Shown here: positions 1 to 8,926 of the stretch, in pieces
How the letters are laid out: each line of letters starts with the position of its first letter
Numbering within the stretch: the stretch's first letter is position 1
NCBI GenBank assembly: GCA_937899995.1
Contig: CALCCK010000015.1
Location: 1 to 42,763 of the forward strand
Source of the DNA: an uncultured Gammaproteobacteria bacterium
GTDB taxonomy: Bacteria; Pseudomonadota; Gammaproteobacteria; PS1; Pseudothioglobaceae
Direction: 5' to 3'
DNA: 42,763 nucleotides
Position numbers and translations under genes: made by a program
Notes under the pieces: generated by a model
What the model saw: only the letters and a program-made list of their open reading frames with translations
Database searches by the model: none
What the model was told of the DNA's origin: nothing

Positions 1-76
1 TTTTTTTTTTTTCAAGCAGAAGACGGCATACGAGATAGGCTTGTGACTGGAGTTCAGACGTGTGCTCTTCCGATCT
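1..76. other. Illumina adapter contamination at the contig end
   Basis: Positions 1-12 are poly-T. Positions 13-36 match the Illumina P7 flow-cell sequence, 37-42 look like a six-base index (AGGCTT) and 43-76 match the TruSeq read-2 primer, ending in CTTCCGATCT. Genomic sequence begins at 77. This is library sequence left on the assembly and has no biological meaning; any gene model crossing position 76 is artificial. Confidence 0.98.
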
Positions 77-252
77 GCGTATTGAATCCTTCCTTGTGGC
101 TGATCTTTAATGGATTCGATCGCTCCTTCCCATCTAGGAATATTACCGTTATTGACAGAGAACGCCTGGTGTGATGTCTCAAAAAGTTGCACGCGTAAAG
201 CTGATAATTTTGATTCAGAGCATTGTTTTGAAAAATCGTCAAGTATAAACAT
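77..252 (-). CDS. cmoB: CmoB N-terminus, truncated by the contig end
   Basis: This is the first 58 codons of a gene whose 3' part is missing; the frame then runs without a stop through the adapter to base 1. CmoB makes 5-carboxymethoxyuridine at the wobble base of tRNA by transferring a carboxymethyl group from carboxy-SAM. The evidence is a short stretch at residues 36-57 with the order NGNIPRWEGAIES followed by GRIQ, which lines up with the conserved HGDLPRW..AL..LP....RI segment near the start of CmoB proteins. The SAM-binding domain would lie in the missing part. The ATG at 252-250 overlaps the -35 element of the divergent promoter. Identification rests on one short block, so it is moderate; another Methyltransf_9-type protein is possible. 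Confidence 0.6.
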
Positions 253-280
253 TTACAGTAAAAAAATAACCAGCTATAAT
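252..280 (+). promoter_or_regulatory. Sigma70-type promoter of the secreted protein gene
   Basis: TTTACA at 252-257 and TATAAT at 275-280 are separated by exactly 17 bp, close to the sigma70 consensus. A start site near 287 would give a leader of about 38 nt with GGAG at 312-315 before the ATG at 325. The -35 box overlaps the start codon of the divergent cmoB fragment. Confidence 0.7.
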
Positions 281-324
281 AATCAAAGATAAATTAAATT
301 TTAACCTTTTTGGAGATATAAATA

Positions 325-726
325 ATGATGAAAAACACTTTGAGTTTTATAGCAGCATTTGCTTTGATGGCCAATGTAGTGGCAGGTGGTGATGATCGTG
401 ATATGGGCCCTGTAGAATCATTTGATTCATTGGTACCAGTGGCAGAACAGATTGTTGTTGGTAATCAAAATGCCAAAACGATGACTTTAACTAATCCTGC
501 CGATGCAACTATCGGAACAACAACTTCCGGCACAATAATTACTACTGCAGCACATGAATCTTGTAAGGCTAGTCTGGATTTATCTGAATATAATATTGAG
601 CTTTTCAAAGAAGCTTTAATGGGTGATTATTTATATAATATTGGACCAATTGATACATTAGGAACTTCGTTTGCTAATGGTCGATGGGCAGATTATTTTT
701 CTTGTGTTGAGTCATATGGAAAGTAA
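325..726 (+). CDS. Small secreted protein of unknown function
   Basis: The protein is 133 residues long. Residues 1-21 form a typical Sec signal peptide (short basic start, hydrophobic core, cleavage probably after the AGG region). The mature part is about 110 residues, rich in Thr, Ala and acidic residues, with two cysteines (in ESCKAS and FSCVES) that could form one disulfide after export. I recognise no family. It stands alone: a near-consensus promoter lies upstream, a good ribosome site (GGAG, 10 nt before the ATG) precedes it, and a bidirectional terminator follows it, so it is a single-gene unit. A second ATG at 328 is an equally possible start. It may be periplasmic or surface-associated, but no function can be assigned. 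Confidence 0.75.
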   Translation: MMKNTLSFIAAFALMANVVAGGDDRDMGPVESFDSLVPVAEQIVVGNQNAKTMTLTNPADATIGTTTSGTIITTAAHESCKASLDLSEYNIELFKEALMGDYLYNIGPIDTLGTSFANGRWADYFSCVESYGK

Positions 727-743
727 ATAAAAATTAAGCAATA

Positions 744-770
744 AAAAAGCCCGCAATGCGGGCTTTTTTT
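744..770. terminator. Bidirectional intrinsic terminator
   Basis: The GC-rich stem AAGCCCGC / GCGGGCTT has a short AT loop and is flanked by A and T runs on both sides, so it can end transcription of the secreted protein gene (+) and of the convergent pyrH-frr operon (-). Confidence 0.9.
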
Positions 771-791
771 ATTACCTATTGAAATCTATGG

Positions 792-1349
792 TTAGATTTC
801 AAGCAATGAGTTTTCTTTGTGGTTTAACTTGTCATCAATTGACTTGACATGATCATCAGTGATTTTTTGAATGTTGTCTTCAGCTTTGCGTGCTTCATCT
901 TCTGAAATCTCTTTTTCTTTTAACAACTCCTTACAGTCAGAATTTGCATCACGTCTTATATTTCGAATAGCCACTTTGGCCTGTTCGGCTTCATCTTTAA
1001 CCACACGTACTAATTCTCGACGACGCTCTTCTGTCAGTGGCGGTAGGGGGATGCGAATTACCTGGCCCATGGATTGCGGGTTGAGCCCTAAGTCGGAAGT
1101 CATAATGGCCTTTTCAACGGGCGCACACATGTCTTTTTCCCAAACTGAGACTTTAAGTGTGTGTGAATCCTCAGCAACAATATTACCTACTTGAGATAAT
1201 GGCACCATTGAGCCGTAGTATTCTACTTGTACTTGCTCTAATAAAGAGGGGTGCGCTCGACCTGCTCTAATTTTACTAAAGTTGTTCTCAAGCGAGCCCA
1301 AACTTTTATCCATGCGTTCTTTAGCATCTTGTTGAATTTCAGTTAACAT
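792..1349 (-). CDS. frr: Ribosome recycling factor
   Basis: The 185-residue protein is the usual length for RRF, which works with EF-G to split the post-termination ribosome. The N-terminus has the family pattern ([28 protein letters not shown]), followed by the YYGS.VPL.Q and D.....[24 protein letters not shown] segments that form the beta domain and hinge, and a helical C-terminal half. It follows pyrH with a gap of one base, and its ribosome site AAGGAG lies inside the last pyrH codons, so the two genes are one operon with likely coupled translation. The pair matches the usual pyrH-frr order, but rpsB and tsf, often upstream, are not here. Confidence 0.98.
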   Translation of the reverse strand: MLTEIQQDAKERMDKSLGSLENNFSKIRAGRAHPSLLEQVQVEYYGSMVPLSQVGNIVAEDSHTLKVSVWEKDMCAPVEKAIMTSDLGLNPQSMGQVIRIPLPPLTEERRRELVRVVKDEAEQAKVAIRNIRRDANSDCKELLKEKEISEDEARKAEDNIQKITDDHVKSIDDKLNHKENSLLEI

Positions 1350-1350
1350 A

Positions 1351-2064
1351 TTAGCTCCTTACGATGGTTCCCAAAGATTCACCTTTTAGGATTTTAGAAA
1401 GTGTTTCTGGATCTTCAAGCATACTAAAGACACAGATTTCTAATTTGTGCTCACGACACAAAGCAAATGCAGCTGTATCCATAATTTGTAGGTTTTTCTC
1501 AATTGCTTCATTAAAACTAAGCGTTTCGTAACGGGTTGCATCCGGGTTTTTCATTGGGTCGTCGGTATAAACACCATCTACTTTAGTGGCTTTAAAGACA
1601 ATATCAGCACCAATTTCAATACCTCGTAGTACCGCACCTGTATCAGTTGTAAAGCATGGACTGCCTGTACCTGCTGAGAAAATGACAACTTTTCCTTCAC
1701 TGAGTGCTTGTTTGGCTTTGTTATGATCAACCGGATCACAAACGCCACCGCCAATAGGGAAGCCTGACATTACCATAGCATCGATATTGGATCGGCGACA
1801 AGCATCTGAAATTGCTAGTGCATTAATGACTGTAGCCAACATACCCATATGGTCGCCAGTTACACGGTTCATGCCGGCCTCAGCCAGTGCTGCACCTCTA
1901 AAAATATTACCACCGCCAACAACAATACCCACCTCGACTTTTTGATTAAGTGCAGATTGGATGATGTTGACTACTTTCCTAAGAGTGTCTGGATCGACGG
2001 TATTCTCGGCACTGGCCAAAGCCTCACCACTGAGTTTTAACAAGATGCGTTTATATTTTCTCAT
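1351..2064 (-). CDS. pyrH: UMP kinase
   Basis: UMP kinase of the amino-acid-kinase fold phosphorylates UMP to UDP in the cytosol and is the committed step toward UTP and CTP. The 237-residue protein starts [16 protein letters not shown] (phosphate-binding Lys/Gly-rich start), then [27 protein letters not shown], and the [23 protein letters not shown] block typical of bacterial PyrH; C-terminal GTIV is also typical. The frame is open a further 42 codons upstream, but that extension runs into the divergent uvrA promoter and start and has no family similarity, so I chose the ATG at 2064-2062. It heads the pyrH-frr operon and is divergent from uvrA with 90 bp between start codons. Confidence 0.97.
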   Translation of the reverse strand: MRKYKRILLKLSGEALASAENTVDPDTLRKVVNIIQSALNQKVEVGIVVGGGNIFRGAALAEAGMNRVTGDHMGMLATVINALAISDACRRSNIDAMVMSGFPIGGGVCDPVDHNKAKQALSEGKVVIFSAGTGSPCFTTDTGAVLRGIEIGADIVFKATKVDGVYTDDPMKNPDATRYETLSFNEAIEKNLQIMDTAAFALCREHKLEICVFSMLEDPETLSKILKGESLGTIVRS

Positions 2065-2112
2065 TCTTAACAAGGTCGTTAAATTATTTATGATTTTACA
2101 TTGCGTGACCGT

Positions 2113-2118
2113 TATAAT
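2113..2118 (+). promoter_or_regulatory. Likely -10 element of uvrA
   Basis: A perfect TATAAT lies 37 bp before the uvrA ATG in the 90-bp divergent gap with pyrH. No good -35 hexamer sits at 16-18 bp, so this is a weak call. No LexA box (CTG-N10-CAG) is evident in the gap. Confidence 0.45.
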
Positions 2119-2154
2119 GAACCCTTTGTCCGACATATTTTTAAAAGCATTAGA

Positions 2155-4977
2155 ATGGATCAGATTAGTATTCGTGGCGCCAGAGTCCACAACTTAAAAA
2201 ACATTGATATTGATATTCCAAGGAATAAACTAGTTGTGATTACCGGTCTATCTGGTTCGGGTAAATCATCACTGGCCTTTGATACGATTTATGCTGAAGG
2301 GCAACGTCGTTACGTTGAGTCTTTATCGGCCTATGCGCGTCAATTTTTATCCTTAATGGAAAAGCCTGATGTAGACCATATTGAAGGTTTATCTCCTGCC
2401 ATTTCTATTGAACAAAAGGCCACTTCGCATAATCCGCGTTCAACTGTTGGTACTATTACTGAAATCTATGATTATTTAAGATTGTTATTTGCTCGTGCTG
2501 GACTGCCAAAATGTCCGGAACATAAAATTGACCTAGTTTCGCAAACTATCTCGCAGATGGTAGATAGTATTATGACATTACCTAAAGGTGAGAAGATTAT
2601 GTTGCTTTCGCCTGTGGTACAAAATCGCAAGGGTAGCCATACAAAAATGTTAGATGAGTTATCTCATCAGGGTTTTTTACGCGCACGTGTGGATGGCAAG
2701 ATTGTGTATTTAGATGACATGACTGAGCTTGATGGCAAGACACACCACACTATTGAAATTGTCGTTGATCGTCTTAAAGTTAGAGAAGACATTACTTCTC
2801 GTTTGTCTGAATCTTTAGAAACAGCGCTTAATTTAAGCGATGGTTTAGTGCGTGTTGCACCAATGGACGAGGAATCAAAACAAGATGAATTGGTGTTTTC
2901 AGCCAAGTTTTCTTGTATTGAGTGCGGGTATTCTTTGGAAGAGTTAGAGCCAAGATTATTTTCATTTAACAATCCGGTAGGTGCTTGCCCAAGTTGTGAT
3001 GGATTAGGTGTTAAAGATGTTTTTGATGAAGCTAAAGTTGTGGCTAATCCTGATCTTAGTTTGGCCGACGGTGCGATTTATGGTTGGGGTCGATCAAACG
3101 CTTATTTTTATCAGATATTAATGTTGGTAGGACAATATTACGGCTTTAGTATTGATACCCCATATGAATTATTGAGTGACGAACATAAGCACATTGTCCT
3201 ATATGGTAGTGGTGAAGATGAAATTGATTTTTCAAGAATCAAGGGGCGCAAAGGGTGGGCAAATAAAGCCAAGCCATTTGATGGCGTCATCCCAAGAATG
3301 ATGCGTCGTTATGAAGAAAGCGAGATTCGATCTGTGCGTGAAGAATTGTCACGTTATGTAGTAACTAGAAACTGTAGTAGTTGTGAGGGCGATCGATTGA
3401 ATGAATCAGCCAGAAATGTATTTATTGGTGATTACAATTTATCCAAAATTTCTAAGTTTTCGATTGCTAATGCTCATAAATTTTTTAAAGATTTAAAACT
3501 TGAGGGCGCGCGTGGAAAGATTGCAGATAAGATTTTAAAAGAAATCACCCAACGTTTAGAATTTCTGATTAATGTAGGCTTGGAATATTTAAGTTTAGAG
3601 CGTCGTTCTAGTACTTTATCTGGCGGTGAGGCACAACGAATTCGTCTAGCCAGCCAAATAGGTGCAGGCTTAATGGGTGTTTTGTATGTATTAGACGAAC
3701 CTTCTATTGGACTACATCAACGAGATAATGAGAAGTTATTAAAAACGCTAATTTATCTGAGAGATATTGGTAATACAGTGATTGTAGTAGAGCATGATGA
3801 AGATGCGATTAAGAAAGCGGATTACGTGATTGATATTGGCCCAGGCGCAGGTATACATGGTGGTGAAATTATTGCTTGTGGTACACCGCAAGAAGTTAGT
3901 GACAATCCTAAATCTCTCACAGGTGATTATCTTAGTGGTCGTAAGAGAATTGAAATTCCAAATGAGCGAAAAACCGCACAAAACTGGCTTAAGATTCGAG
4001 GTGCTTCAGGTAATAATCTTGATCAAGTTGATTTGTCAATTCCGATAGGAGTGCTCACTTGTATAACTGGTGTGTCGGGTTCTGGAAAATCTACATTGAT
4101 TAATGACACACTATATTCTTTAGCCGCTAGAGAGCTGAACCGTGCACAAACAACACCCGCCCCTTATATCTCTGTCGAGGGGCTTGAGTATTTTGACAAG
4201 GTGGTTAATATCGATCAAAGTCCAATTGGGCGTACACCACGCTCAAATCCAGCAACATACACCGGAGTATTTTCACTGGTTCGTGATTTATTTTCTCTGA
4301 CTTTAGAGGCGCGCTCACGTGGCTATAAATCTGGACGCTTTAGTTTCAATGTCAAAGGCGGTCGTTGTGAAGCTTGTAAGGGTGATGGCTTAATCAAAGT
4401 GGAGATGCATTTCTTATCGGATATATATGTACCTTGTGATGTGTGTAATAGTCATCGATACAATCGTGAAACCTTAGAAATTTTCTATAAAGGAAAAACC
4501 ATCGCACAAGTTTTAGAGATGACAGTCGAAGATGCGGTAGTGTTTTTTGAACCTATGCCAAAGATTAAGCAAAAATTACAAACATTGATGGATGTTGGTT
4601 TGTCGTATATTACTTTAGGGCAAAATGCCACCACCTTGTCAGGTGGTGAAGCGCAGCGAATCAAGCTGGCCAAAGAGTTATCTAAAGCGGATACTGGGCA
4701 AACCCTTTATATTTTAGATGAGCCAACGACAGGTCTACATTTTCACGATATAAAACAATTGTTAGCGGTGATTAATCGTCTGCGTGAGCGTGAGAACACT
4801 ATTGTAGTTATTGAGCACAATTTAGATGTGATTAAAACTGCAGATTGGATTGTAGATTTGGGTCCAGAAGGTGGTGATAAGGGTGGCAAGATCATCGCAA
4901 CTGGAACGCCTGAAAAGGTCGCAGAAACCAAAGGCTCTTATACGGGACAATATCTAAAACCTATTCTTCAAAAATAA
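2155..4977 (+). CDS. uvrA: Excinuclease ABC subunit A
   Basis: UvrA is the damage-sensing ATPase of nucleotide excision repair and loads UvrB. The protein is 940 residues, the usual length. It has two ABC modules: Walker A GLSGSGKS at residues 31-38 and GVSGSGKS at about 639-646, signatures [12 protein letters not shown] near 488 and [12 protein letters not shown] near 828, and the matching Walker B strands ([20 protein letters not shown]). Two zinc modules are visible (C..C ... CPSC near 253-280; CEAC ... CDVC near 738-765). The start is the ATG giving [15 protein letters not shown]; an in-frame TTG 18 codons upstream lies on the promoter and is rejected. Its 3' end overlaps the convergent DUF3108 gene by 17 nt. 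Confidence 0.98.
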   Translation: MDQISIRGARVHNLKNIDIDIPRNKLVVITGLSGSGKSSLAFDTIYAEGQRRYVESLSAYARQFLSLMEKPDVDHIEGLSPAISIEQKATSHNPRSTVGTITEIYDYLRLLFARAGLPKCPEHKIDLVSQTISQMVDSIMTLPKGEKIMLLSPVVQNRKGSHTKMLDELSHQGFLRARVDGKIVYLDDMTELDGKTHHTIEIVVDRLKVREDITSRLSESLETALNLSDGLVRVAPMDEESKQDELVFSAKFSCIECGYSLEELEPRLFSFNNPVGACPSCDGLGVKDVFDEAKVVANPDLSLADGAIYGWGRSNAYFYQILMLVGQYYGFSIDTPYELLSDEHKHIVLYGSGEDEIDFSRIKGRKGWANKAKPFDGVIPRMMRRYEESEIRSVREELSRYVVTRNCSSCEGDRLNESARNVFIGDYNLSKISKFSIANAHKFFKDLKLEGARGKIADKILKEITQRLEFLINVGLEYLSLERRSSTLSGGEAQRIRLASQIGAGLMGVLYVLDEPSIGLHQRDNEKLLKTLIYLRDIGNTVIVVEHDEDAIKKADYVIDIGPGAGIHGGEIIACGTPQEVSDNPKSLTGDYLSGRKRIEIPNERKTAQNWLKIRGASGNNLDQVDLSIPIGVLTCITGVSGSGKSTLINDTLYSLAARELNRAQTTPAPYISVEGLEYFDKVVNIDQSPIGRTPRSNPATYTGVFSLVRDLFSLTLEARSRGYKSGRFSFNVKGGRCEACKGDGLIKVEMHFLSDIYVPCDVCNSHRYNRETLEIFYKGKTIAQVLEMTVEDAVVFFEPMPKIKQKLQTLMDVGLSYITLGQNATTLSGGEAQRIKLAKELSKADTGQTLYILDEPTTGLHFHDIKQLLAVINRLRERENTIVVIEHNLDVIKTADWIVDLGPEGGDKGGKIIATGTPEKVAETKGSYTGQYLKPILQK

Positions 4978-5560
4978 CACTTTTTAGTTTTAAACTAAAT
5001 CTTTGGTTTTTGAAAAATGTAAATAAAGCGTCTTGGGTTTTAGAAAAATGTAGTTCTATATTTTTATCTTTTTCGATGATTTTGACAGTATTGGCATCAT
5101 CACTTTCTACAATTTGATAACGATGCCGCTCTATTTTCTTGCCGTCATTAACCATAAAGTCGAAATTGATTTTGGCTGGATTGTTATTAATTTCATTAGA
5201 CAATGCTAAGAATAAAGAAAGCGGATCTAAATCGTCGTTTTTTAATTTAATGGTTATGTTTTTTTCAATTACGCCATTGATTACTTCAAATACACTGTAC
5301 GAATTCGCATTAACGCCAGAATGGTCAATACTAAGTATTGCCTCTGCTTCAATATTGTAGTCTTTGATTAATTTTCCTAAACCCGTAGTCTTGGCGTTGG
5401 ATTTGTAATGATACAAATTATTTTTTACAGTAAGTTTTCGATTGTCCACCCCTGCTTTGATACCAAACCATGAAAGTGTGTATGTGGCTTCATACGGGGT
5501 TAAAGCGCTAACGGTTGTATTGATTAGACAACATAAAATAGTGATAATGATTGATTTCAT
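4961..5560 (-). CDS. DUF3108 family exported protein
   Basis: The 199-residue protein has an N-terminal signal peptide (residues 1-19, [18 protein letters not shown]) and then a beta-rich domain starting [17 protein letters not shown], which is the typical opening of DUF3108 proteins (Y.A.Y.....GI.aG). The later block [15 protein letters not shown] also fits that family. These are periplasmic or outer-membrane-associated proteins of unknown function, often found beside purN in gammaproteobacteria, as here. Its ATG overlaps the purN stop by 4 nt (ATGA), so it is the last gene of a purM-purN-DUF3108 operon. Its tail overlaps the end of uvrA on the opposite strand by 17 nt. Function is unknown. 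Confidence 0.8.
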   Translation of the reverse strand: MKSIIITILCCLINTTVSALTPYEATYTLSWFGIKAGVDNRKLTVKNNLYHYKSNAKTTGLGKLIKDYNIEAEAILSIDHSGVNANSYSVFEVINGVIEKNITIKLKNDDLDPLSLFLALSNEINNNPAKINFDFMVNDGKKIERHRYQIVESDDANTVKIIEKDKNIELHFSKTQDALFTFFKNQRFSLKLKSVIFEE

Positions 5561-6162
5561 AACGCCTTTCCATCTAAAACAGCTTTGCCATTCTTCAATT
5601 TAAGCCTGCCCTGAGTAAACCAATGAATGACTTTAGGATAAAGTTTATGCTCTTCGATTAGCACTCTTTTGGCTAGAGAGCTGGCATCATCATCAGCCAA
5701 TACAGCGATACGACTTTGAGCGATAGTAGGGCCGCCATCAAGCTCAGTAGTTACAAAATGAATACTCACACCATGTTCGTTTTCACCCGCATCAATCACA
5801 CGTTGATGGGTGTTTAAGCCTTGAAATTTTGGCAATAGAGAAGGGTGTATATTTAGCATTTTTCCACAATATTGTTGAGCGAATGCTTCGGTAAAAATTC
5901 GCATAAATCCTGCTAAGATGACAATGCCAGGGTTGTATTGGTCGATGGTTTCACTAACAGCTTGGTCAAATATTTCTCTAGAATTAAACTGAGTATGGTC
6001 AATAACATGGCAAGGGATGCCTGCATTGCTTGCACGTGTGAGACCGTAAGCATTAGCATGGTTGCTAATAACACAACTGATATTTAAATCAATATTATCA
6101 GCTTGATCAATAATAGCTTGAAGATTAGAGCCACTGCCAGAAATTAAGACAACGCCTCTCAT
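5557..6162 (-). CDS. purN: Phosphoribosylglycinamide formyltransferase 1
   Basis: PurN transfers the formyl group of 10-formyl-THF to glycinamide ribonucleotide, the third step of de novo purine synthesis. The 201-residue protein has the N-terminal VVLISGSGSNLQAIID phosphate loop, the conserved catalytic core CVISNHANAYGL, GFMRI near the active site, and NIHPSLLPKFQGLNTHQRVIDAGENEHGVSIHFV with the catalytic Asn-His-Asp set (N and H in NIHPSLLP, D in ELDGGP). I chose the ATG at 6162-6160, giving MRGVVLISG; a longer in-frame start at 6210 would overlap purM by 44 nt and adds a Lys/Thr-rich tail without similarity. It sits 4 nt after purM in the same operon. Confidence 0.96.
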   Translation of the reverse strand: MRGVVLISGSGSNLQAIIDQADNIDLNISCVISNHANAYGLTRASNAGIPCHVIDHTQFNSREIFDQAVSETIDQYNPGIVILAGFMRIFTEAFAQQYCGKMLNIHPSLLPKFQGLNTHQRVIDAGENEHGVSIHFVTTELDGGPTIAQSRIAVLADDDASSLAKRVLIEEHKLYPKVIHWFTQGRLKLKNGKAVLDGKAL

Positions 6163-6166
6163 GGAT

Positions 6167-7168
6167 TTAAATAATGACTTGGTTGCCGTCGTTTTGGGTG
6201 ATGTCGCCAATTAACCAGGCAGTTTCACCAAGCTCATTCAAATGCGCTATGGCTTGTTCACTTTGTTCAGCAGGTATTACAATTACCATGCCAACACCGC
6301 AGTTAAAGACACGGTACATTTCCATAATATCGATGTTGCCATTATTTTGTAGAAATTGAAAAATTTCAGGTAGATCCCAAGATCTATCGTCTAATTTTGC
6401 AGCTAGATTAGCGGGTAAAACACGCGGAATGTTTTCCAGCAAGCCACCACCAGTAATATGTGAAATTGCATGAACCGAGAACTTTTCAATCAGTGACAGT
6501 ACAGATTTTACATAAATTCGAGTCGGTTCAATCAGTGTGTTTAATTGCGCTTCACTCGGGTTTGACCGTTCTAATACTTTGCGAATTAGAGAATAGCCAT
6601 TAGAGTGTGGGCCAGAAGAGGCCAATGCAATAATATGGTCACCATTAGCAACCTTAGAGCCATCAATAATTTTGTCTTTATCAACAATACCGACACAAAA
6701 ACCGGCTAGGTCATAATCTTCGCCTTGGTACATGCCTGGCATTTCAGCAGTTTCACCACCAATGAGTGCACAGCCTGATTGCTTACAGCCCTCACCAATG
6801 CCAGAAATCACTGATATCGCAATTTCAGTATTAAGCTTGCCTGTGGCAAAGTAATCTAAGAAGAATAAAGGCTCTGCCCCTTGTACAATTAAATCATTAA
6901 CACACATAGCGACCAAATCAATACCAATGGTATCGTGCTTGTTCAGCATTTCCGCTACTTTAAGTTTGGTGCCAACACCATCAGTGCCAGAGATTAATAC
7001 TGGATTTTTATATTTGTTAATCGGTAGTTCAAACATAGCGCCAAAACCACCCAATCCGGCTAATACACCTTCTCTTACAGTCGATTTTGCAATCGGTTTA
7101 ATGCGTTCAATAAGTTCATTACCTTTGGTAATATCAACGCCTGAGTCTTGGTAAGTCAATGATGACAT
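6167..7168 (-). CDS. purM: Phosphoribosylformylglycinamidine cyclo-ligase
   Basis: PurM (AIR synthetase) closes FGAM to aminoimidazole ribonucleotide with ATP, the fifth step of purine synthesis. The protein is 333 residues and has the family landmarks in order: [31 protein letters not shown], the ATP-site segment [71 protein letters not shown]-like (here [18 protein letters not shown]) and [16 protein letters not shown]. It leads the purM-purN-DUF3108 operon and is divergent from the CDP-alcohol phosphotransferase gene, with 42 bp between starts. Confidence 0.98.
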   Translation of the reverse strand: MSSLTYQDSGVDITKGNELIERIKPIAKSTVREGVLAGLGGFGAMFELPINKYKNPVLISGTDGVGTKLKVAEMLNKHDTIGIDLVAMCVNDLIVQGAEPLFFLDYFATGKLNTEIAISVISGIGEGCKQSGCALIGGETAEMPGMYQGEDYDLAGFCVGIVDKDKIIDGSKVANGDHIIALASSGPHSNGYSLIRKVLERSNPSEAQLNTLIEPTRIYVKSVLSLIEKFSVHAISHITGGGLLENIPRVLPANLAAKLDDRSWDLPEIFQFLQNNGNIDIMEMYRVFNCGVGMVIVIPAEQSEQAIAHLNELGETAWLIGDITQNDGNQVII

Positions 7169-7181
7169 CTTAGTTTTTCCG

Positions 7182-7187
7182 TATAAT
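7182..7187 (+). promoter_or_regulatory. Possible -10 element of the 7211 gene
   Basis: TATAAT lies in the 42-bp divergent gap, 23 bp before the ATG at 7211. No convincing -35 is present within purM at the right distance, so this is only a candidate. Confidence 0.4.
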
Positions 7188-7210
7188 CAATATTTTTTTC
7201 TAGCAAAAAA

Positions 7211-7774
7211 ATGAATTTTAGTATTTCTTCTTTGCCAAATGCACTGTCAATTTTACGCATTATTTTAACAGTGCCCATTGTAATGACTTTATTAAATCAT
7301 AATTATTCTTTGGCAATTGTCTTGTTTTTTATTGCGGGTGTGACAGACGCATTAGATGGTTGGATTGCCAAACGCTTTTCTTGCCAAAGTCGATTAGGCT
7401 CTATTCTTGACCCTATGGCAGATAAGTTATTATTAGCTGGTAGTTTCATTACACTTTTTGTTATCGACTTGTTGCCGTTGTGGTTGCTAATATTAATTTT
7501 CCTACGTGATGTGATGATTGTGGCTGGTACGGTAGGTTATTTTTTAGGTACTGATGCTTCGCAGGATGAGTTGCTAGCACCGTCAAATTTATCTAAGTTT
7601 AATACAGTGTTACAAATTGTCTTAGTGTTGTTTTTGGTTATCACACAGATTTACCTGGTTTCACCGCAATGGACAGATATGTTTTTTATTGTTGTCGCTA
7701 CCTCAACTGTCCTCAGTGGTGCGGATTATATGTGGATTTGGATTAAACAAGTTATTTTGCAAGAGCGTCGGTAA
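7211..7774 (+). CDS. CDP-alcohol phosphatidyltransferase, probably PgsA
   Basis: This 187-residue integral membrane enzyme transfers a phosphatidyl group from CDP-diacylglycerol to an alcohol. The catalytic CDP-OH-P motif is plain at residues 47-72: D..DG..AK........G...D...D (DALDGWIAK, then GSILDPMAD), with AK where AR is commoner. About five hydrophobic segments follow. The start NFSISSLPNALSILRIIL matches the phosphatidylglycerophosphate synthase type (LPN.LT..R), so glycerol-3-phosphate is the likely acceptor. Specificity cannot be proved from sequence, and a genome may carry a separate main pgsA. Its stop overlaps the hda start by one base (TAATG), so the two are co-transcribed and probably translationally coupled, a pairing seen in other gammaproteobacteria. 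Confidence 0.85.
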   Translation: MNFSISSLPNALSILRIILTVPIVMTLLNHNYSLAIVLFFIAGVTDALDGWIAKRFSCQSRLGSILDPMADKLLLAGSFITLFVIDLLPLWLLILIFLRDVMIVAGTVGYFLGTDASQDELLAPSNLSKFNTVLQIVLVLFLVITQIYLVSPQWTDMFFIVVATSTVLSGADYMWIWIKQVILQERR

Positions 7775-8448
7775 TGAATCAATTAGGTTTGCCTTTTGCA
7801 CTGAATGCCAAAATGCGCTGGTGTAATTTTAGTGGTGATAAAAATCAACAAATTATCGAGTTTTTAACCAATATTTTTGATCAATCCTCTGTTTCAGTTG
7901 TTTATATCTATGGTGATAAGTCAAGTGGTAAAACCCATTTACTGCAAGGCTGTACTTTTGAGGCATTAGAACAGTCATTAGGTGTTGTGTACTTAGATTT
8001 TGCACAAGAGATGCCTGATGGTATTCTAAATGGATTAGAAGACAATGACTGGGTTTGTATTGATAACGTTGGTTATTTAGACAAAAATCAACAGCAAGAA
8101 TTATTTGATCTTTACAATCGTGCTACTCATACATCGGTTAAGTTGATTGTGAGCGGGTCTGTGTTGCCTGGTGAATTAACATTATTAAAAGATCTAAAAA
8201 CGCGTTTGTCTTTAGCGACTATTTTTTGCCTTGAAAACTTGGATGATGAAAGCAAAAAAGACATTATTCAGCAGCAGATGAACGAACGCAATATAAAGAT
8301 CGATCGTAAAATTTATGATTATTTATTTAAATATTATTCACGAGATCTAACAGATTTGTTGAACGCTATTGATCAGCTAGACAAAACGTCTTTACAACAA
8401 AAAAACAACATTAGTATTCCGCTTGTTAAGCAAGTATTAGATATTTAG
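7774..8448 (+). CDS. hda: DnaA regulatory inactivator Hda
   Basis: Hda is a DnaA-like AAA+ protein that, bound to the sliding clamp, stimulates hydrolysis of DnaA-bound ATP after replication starts. The 224-residue protein begins with a clamp-binding motif at residues 3-8 (QLGLPF). Walker A is at 47-54 (GDKSSGKT) and is followed by HLLQG as in DnaA. A Walker B-like strand WVCIDNVGYL is near 92, and ten residues later the QELFDLYNR helix matches DnaA/Hda. The C-terminal part (DDESKKDIIQQQMNERNI...DYLFKYYSRDLTDL) is the AAA+ lid. There is no DNA-binding domain IV, which separates it from DnaA. It overlaps the upstream gene by one base. Confidence 0.95.
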   Translation: MNQLGLPFALNAKMRWCNFSGDKNQQIIEFLTNIFDQSSVSVVYIYGDKSSGKTHLLQGCTFEALEQSLGVVYLDFAQEMPDGILNGLEDNDWVCIDNVGYLDKNQQQELFDLYNRATHTSVKLIVSGSVLPGELTLLKDLKTRLSLATIFCLENLDDESKKDIIQQQMNERNIKIDRKIYDYLFKYYSRDLTDLLNAIDQLDKTSLQQKNNISIPLVKQVLDI

Positions 8449-8454
8449 CTGATT

Positions 8455-8862
8455 TTATGATCGATCTCTAAATTTAAATTTAGAGATCTTTGGCATTAGT
8501 TGAGAGAAAGGAATTTTTTCGAAACTGCCGTAGGTTTGCTTAGTTAATGTAACCAGTTCAATGATATTGTTAATTCCTTTATCGTTTGAATGACTGAGTA
8601 TTTCTTGTAAAGCAAGCAAGCCACCCATTTTTATTTTAGATTGCTGACCCACTGATAAGCTAGACTGGCGATGCGATTTGAGTACAAAATCACTATTTTC
8701 TCGAAGACGATGATATAAAGATTGACACTCTGCAGAGGAGTGTTCATGTAAACAAGTACCAAATTCTTTTTCTGCAATACAATCTTTAGCGCTGTATTGA
8801 CACCCACATCGTCCACTTAAAATTAAATGCGAAAAAGGGCAGGTGTAATGATCAATATTCAT
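8455..8862 (-). CDS. Cysteine-rich conserved-looking protein, function unknown
   Basis: The 135-residue protein has all six cysteines in the first 46 residues (C8, C19, C21, C28, C37, C46), together with H5, H12, H39 and H41. The spacing (CPFSHL, GRCGC, KDC, GTC, EC) suggests a metal site, zinc or iron-sulfur. The rest is basic and helical, without cysteines, membrane segments or a signal peptide. I do not recognise the family. It is a single gene, convergent with hda and divergent from cysG, and its last codons contain the perfect palindrome at 8463-8488. Codon use resembles its neighbours. A redox or metal-linked role would be a guess. Confidence 0.75.
   Translation of the reverse strand: MNIDHYTCPFSHLILSGRCGCQYSAKDCIAEKEFGTCLHEHSSAECQSLYHRLRENSDFVLKSHRQSSLSVGQQSKIKMGGLLALQEILSHSNDKGINNIIELVTLTKQTYGSFEKIPFSQLMPKISKFKFRDRS
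8463..8488. repeat. Perfect 26-bp palindrome between convergent genes
   Basis: The sequence from GATCTCTAAATTT to its exact reverse complement AAATTTAGAGATC runs without a spacer. It lies 15 bp beyond the hda stop and inside the last codons of the convergent Cys-rich gene. It has no long T-run on either side, so it is not a standard intrinsic terminator, but the RNA would fold strongly and could protect or end both transcripts. Confidence 0.7.
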
Positions 8863-8890
8863 AACAATACTTTAATTGTTTGTTAGACAT

Positions 8891-8896
8891 TATAAT
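8891..8896 (+). promoter_or_regulatory. Likely -10 element of cysG
   Basis: A perfect TATAAT lies 31 bp before the cysG ATG in the 64-bp divergent gap. No clear -35 is at 17 bp (TACTTT at 8868-8873). Confidence 0.45.
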
Positions 8897-8926
8897 AGTA
8901 GCTTTTATTTTAGCGCTAAATAACCC

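Noticed and set aside
54-242. 62-residue minus frame ending in IGRAHV
   Set aside because: Its end is translated adapter; the real frame on this strand is the cmoB start at 252-77.
2065-2190. 42-codon N-terminal extension of pyrH
   Set aside because: It crosses the divergent uvrA promoter and has no resemblance to PyrH.
8463-8488. Intrinsic terminator for hda
   Set aside because: A perfect palindrome but without a T-run; listed as a palindrome only.
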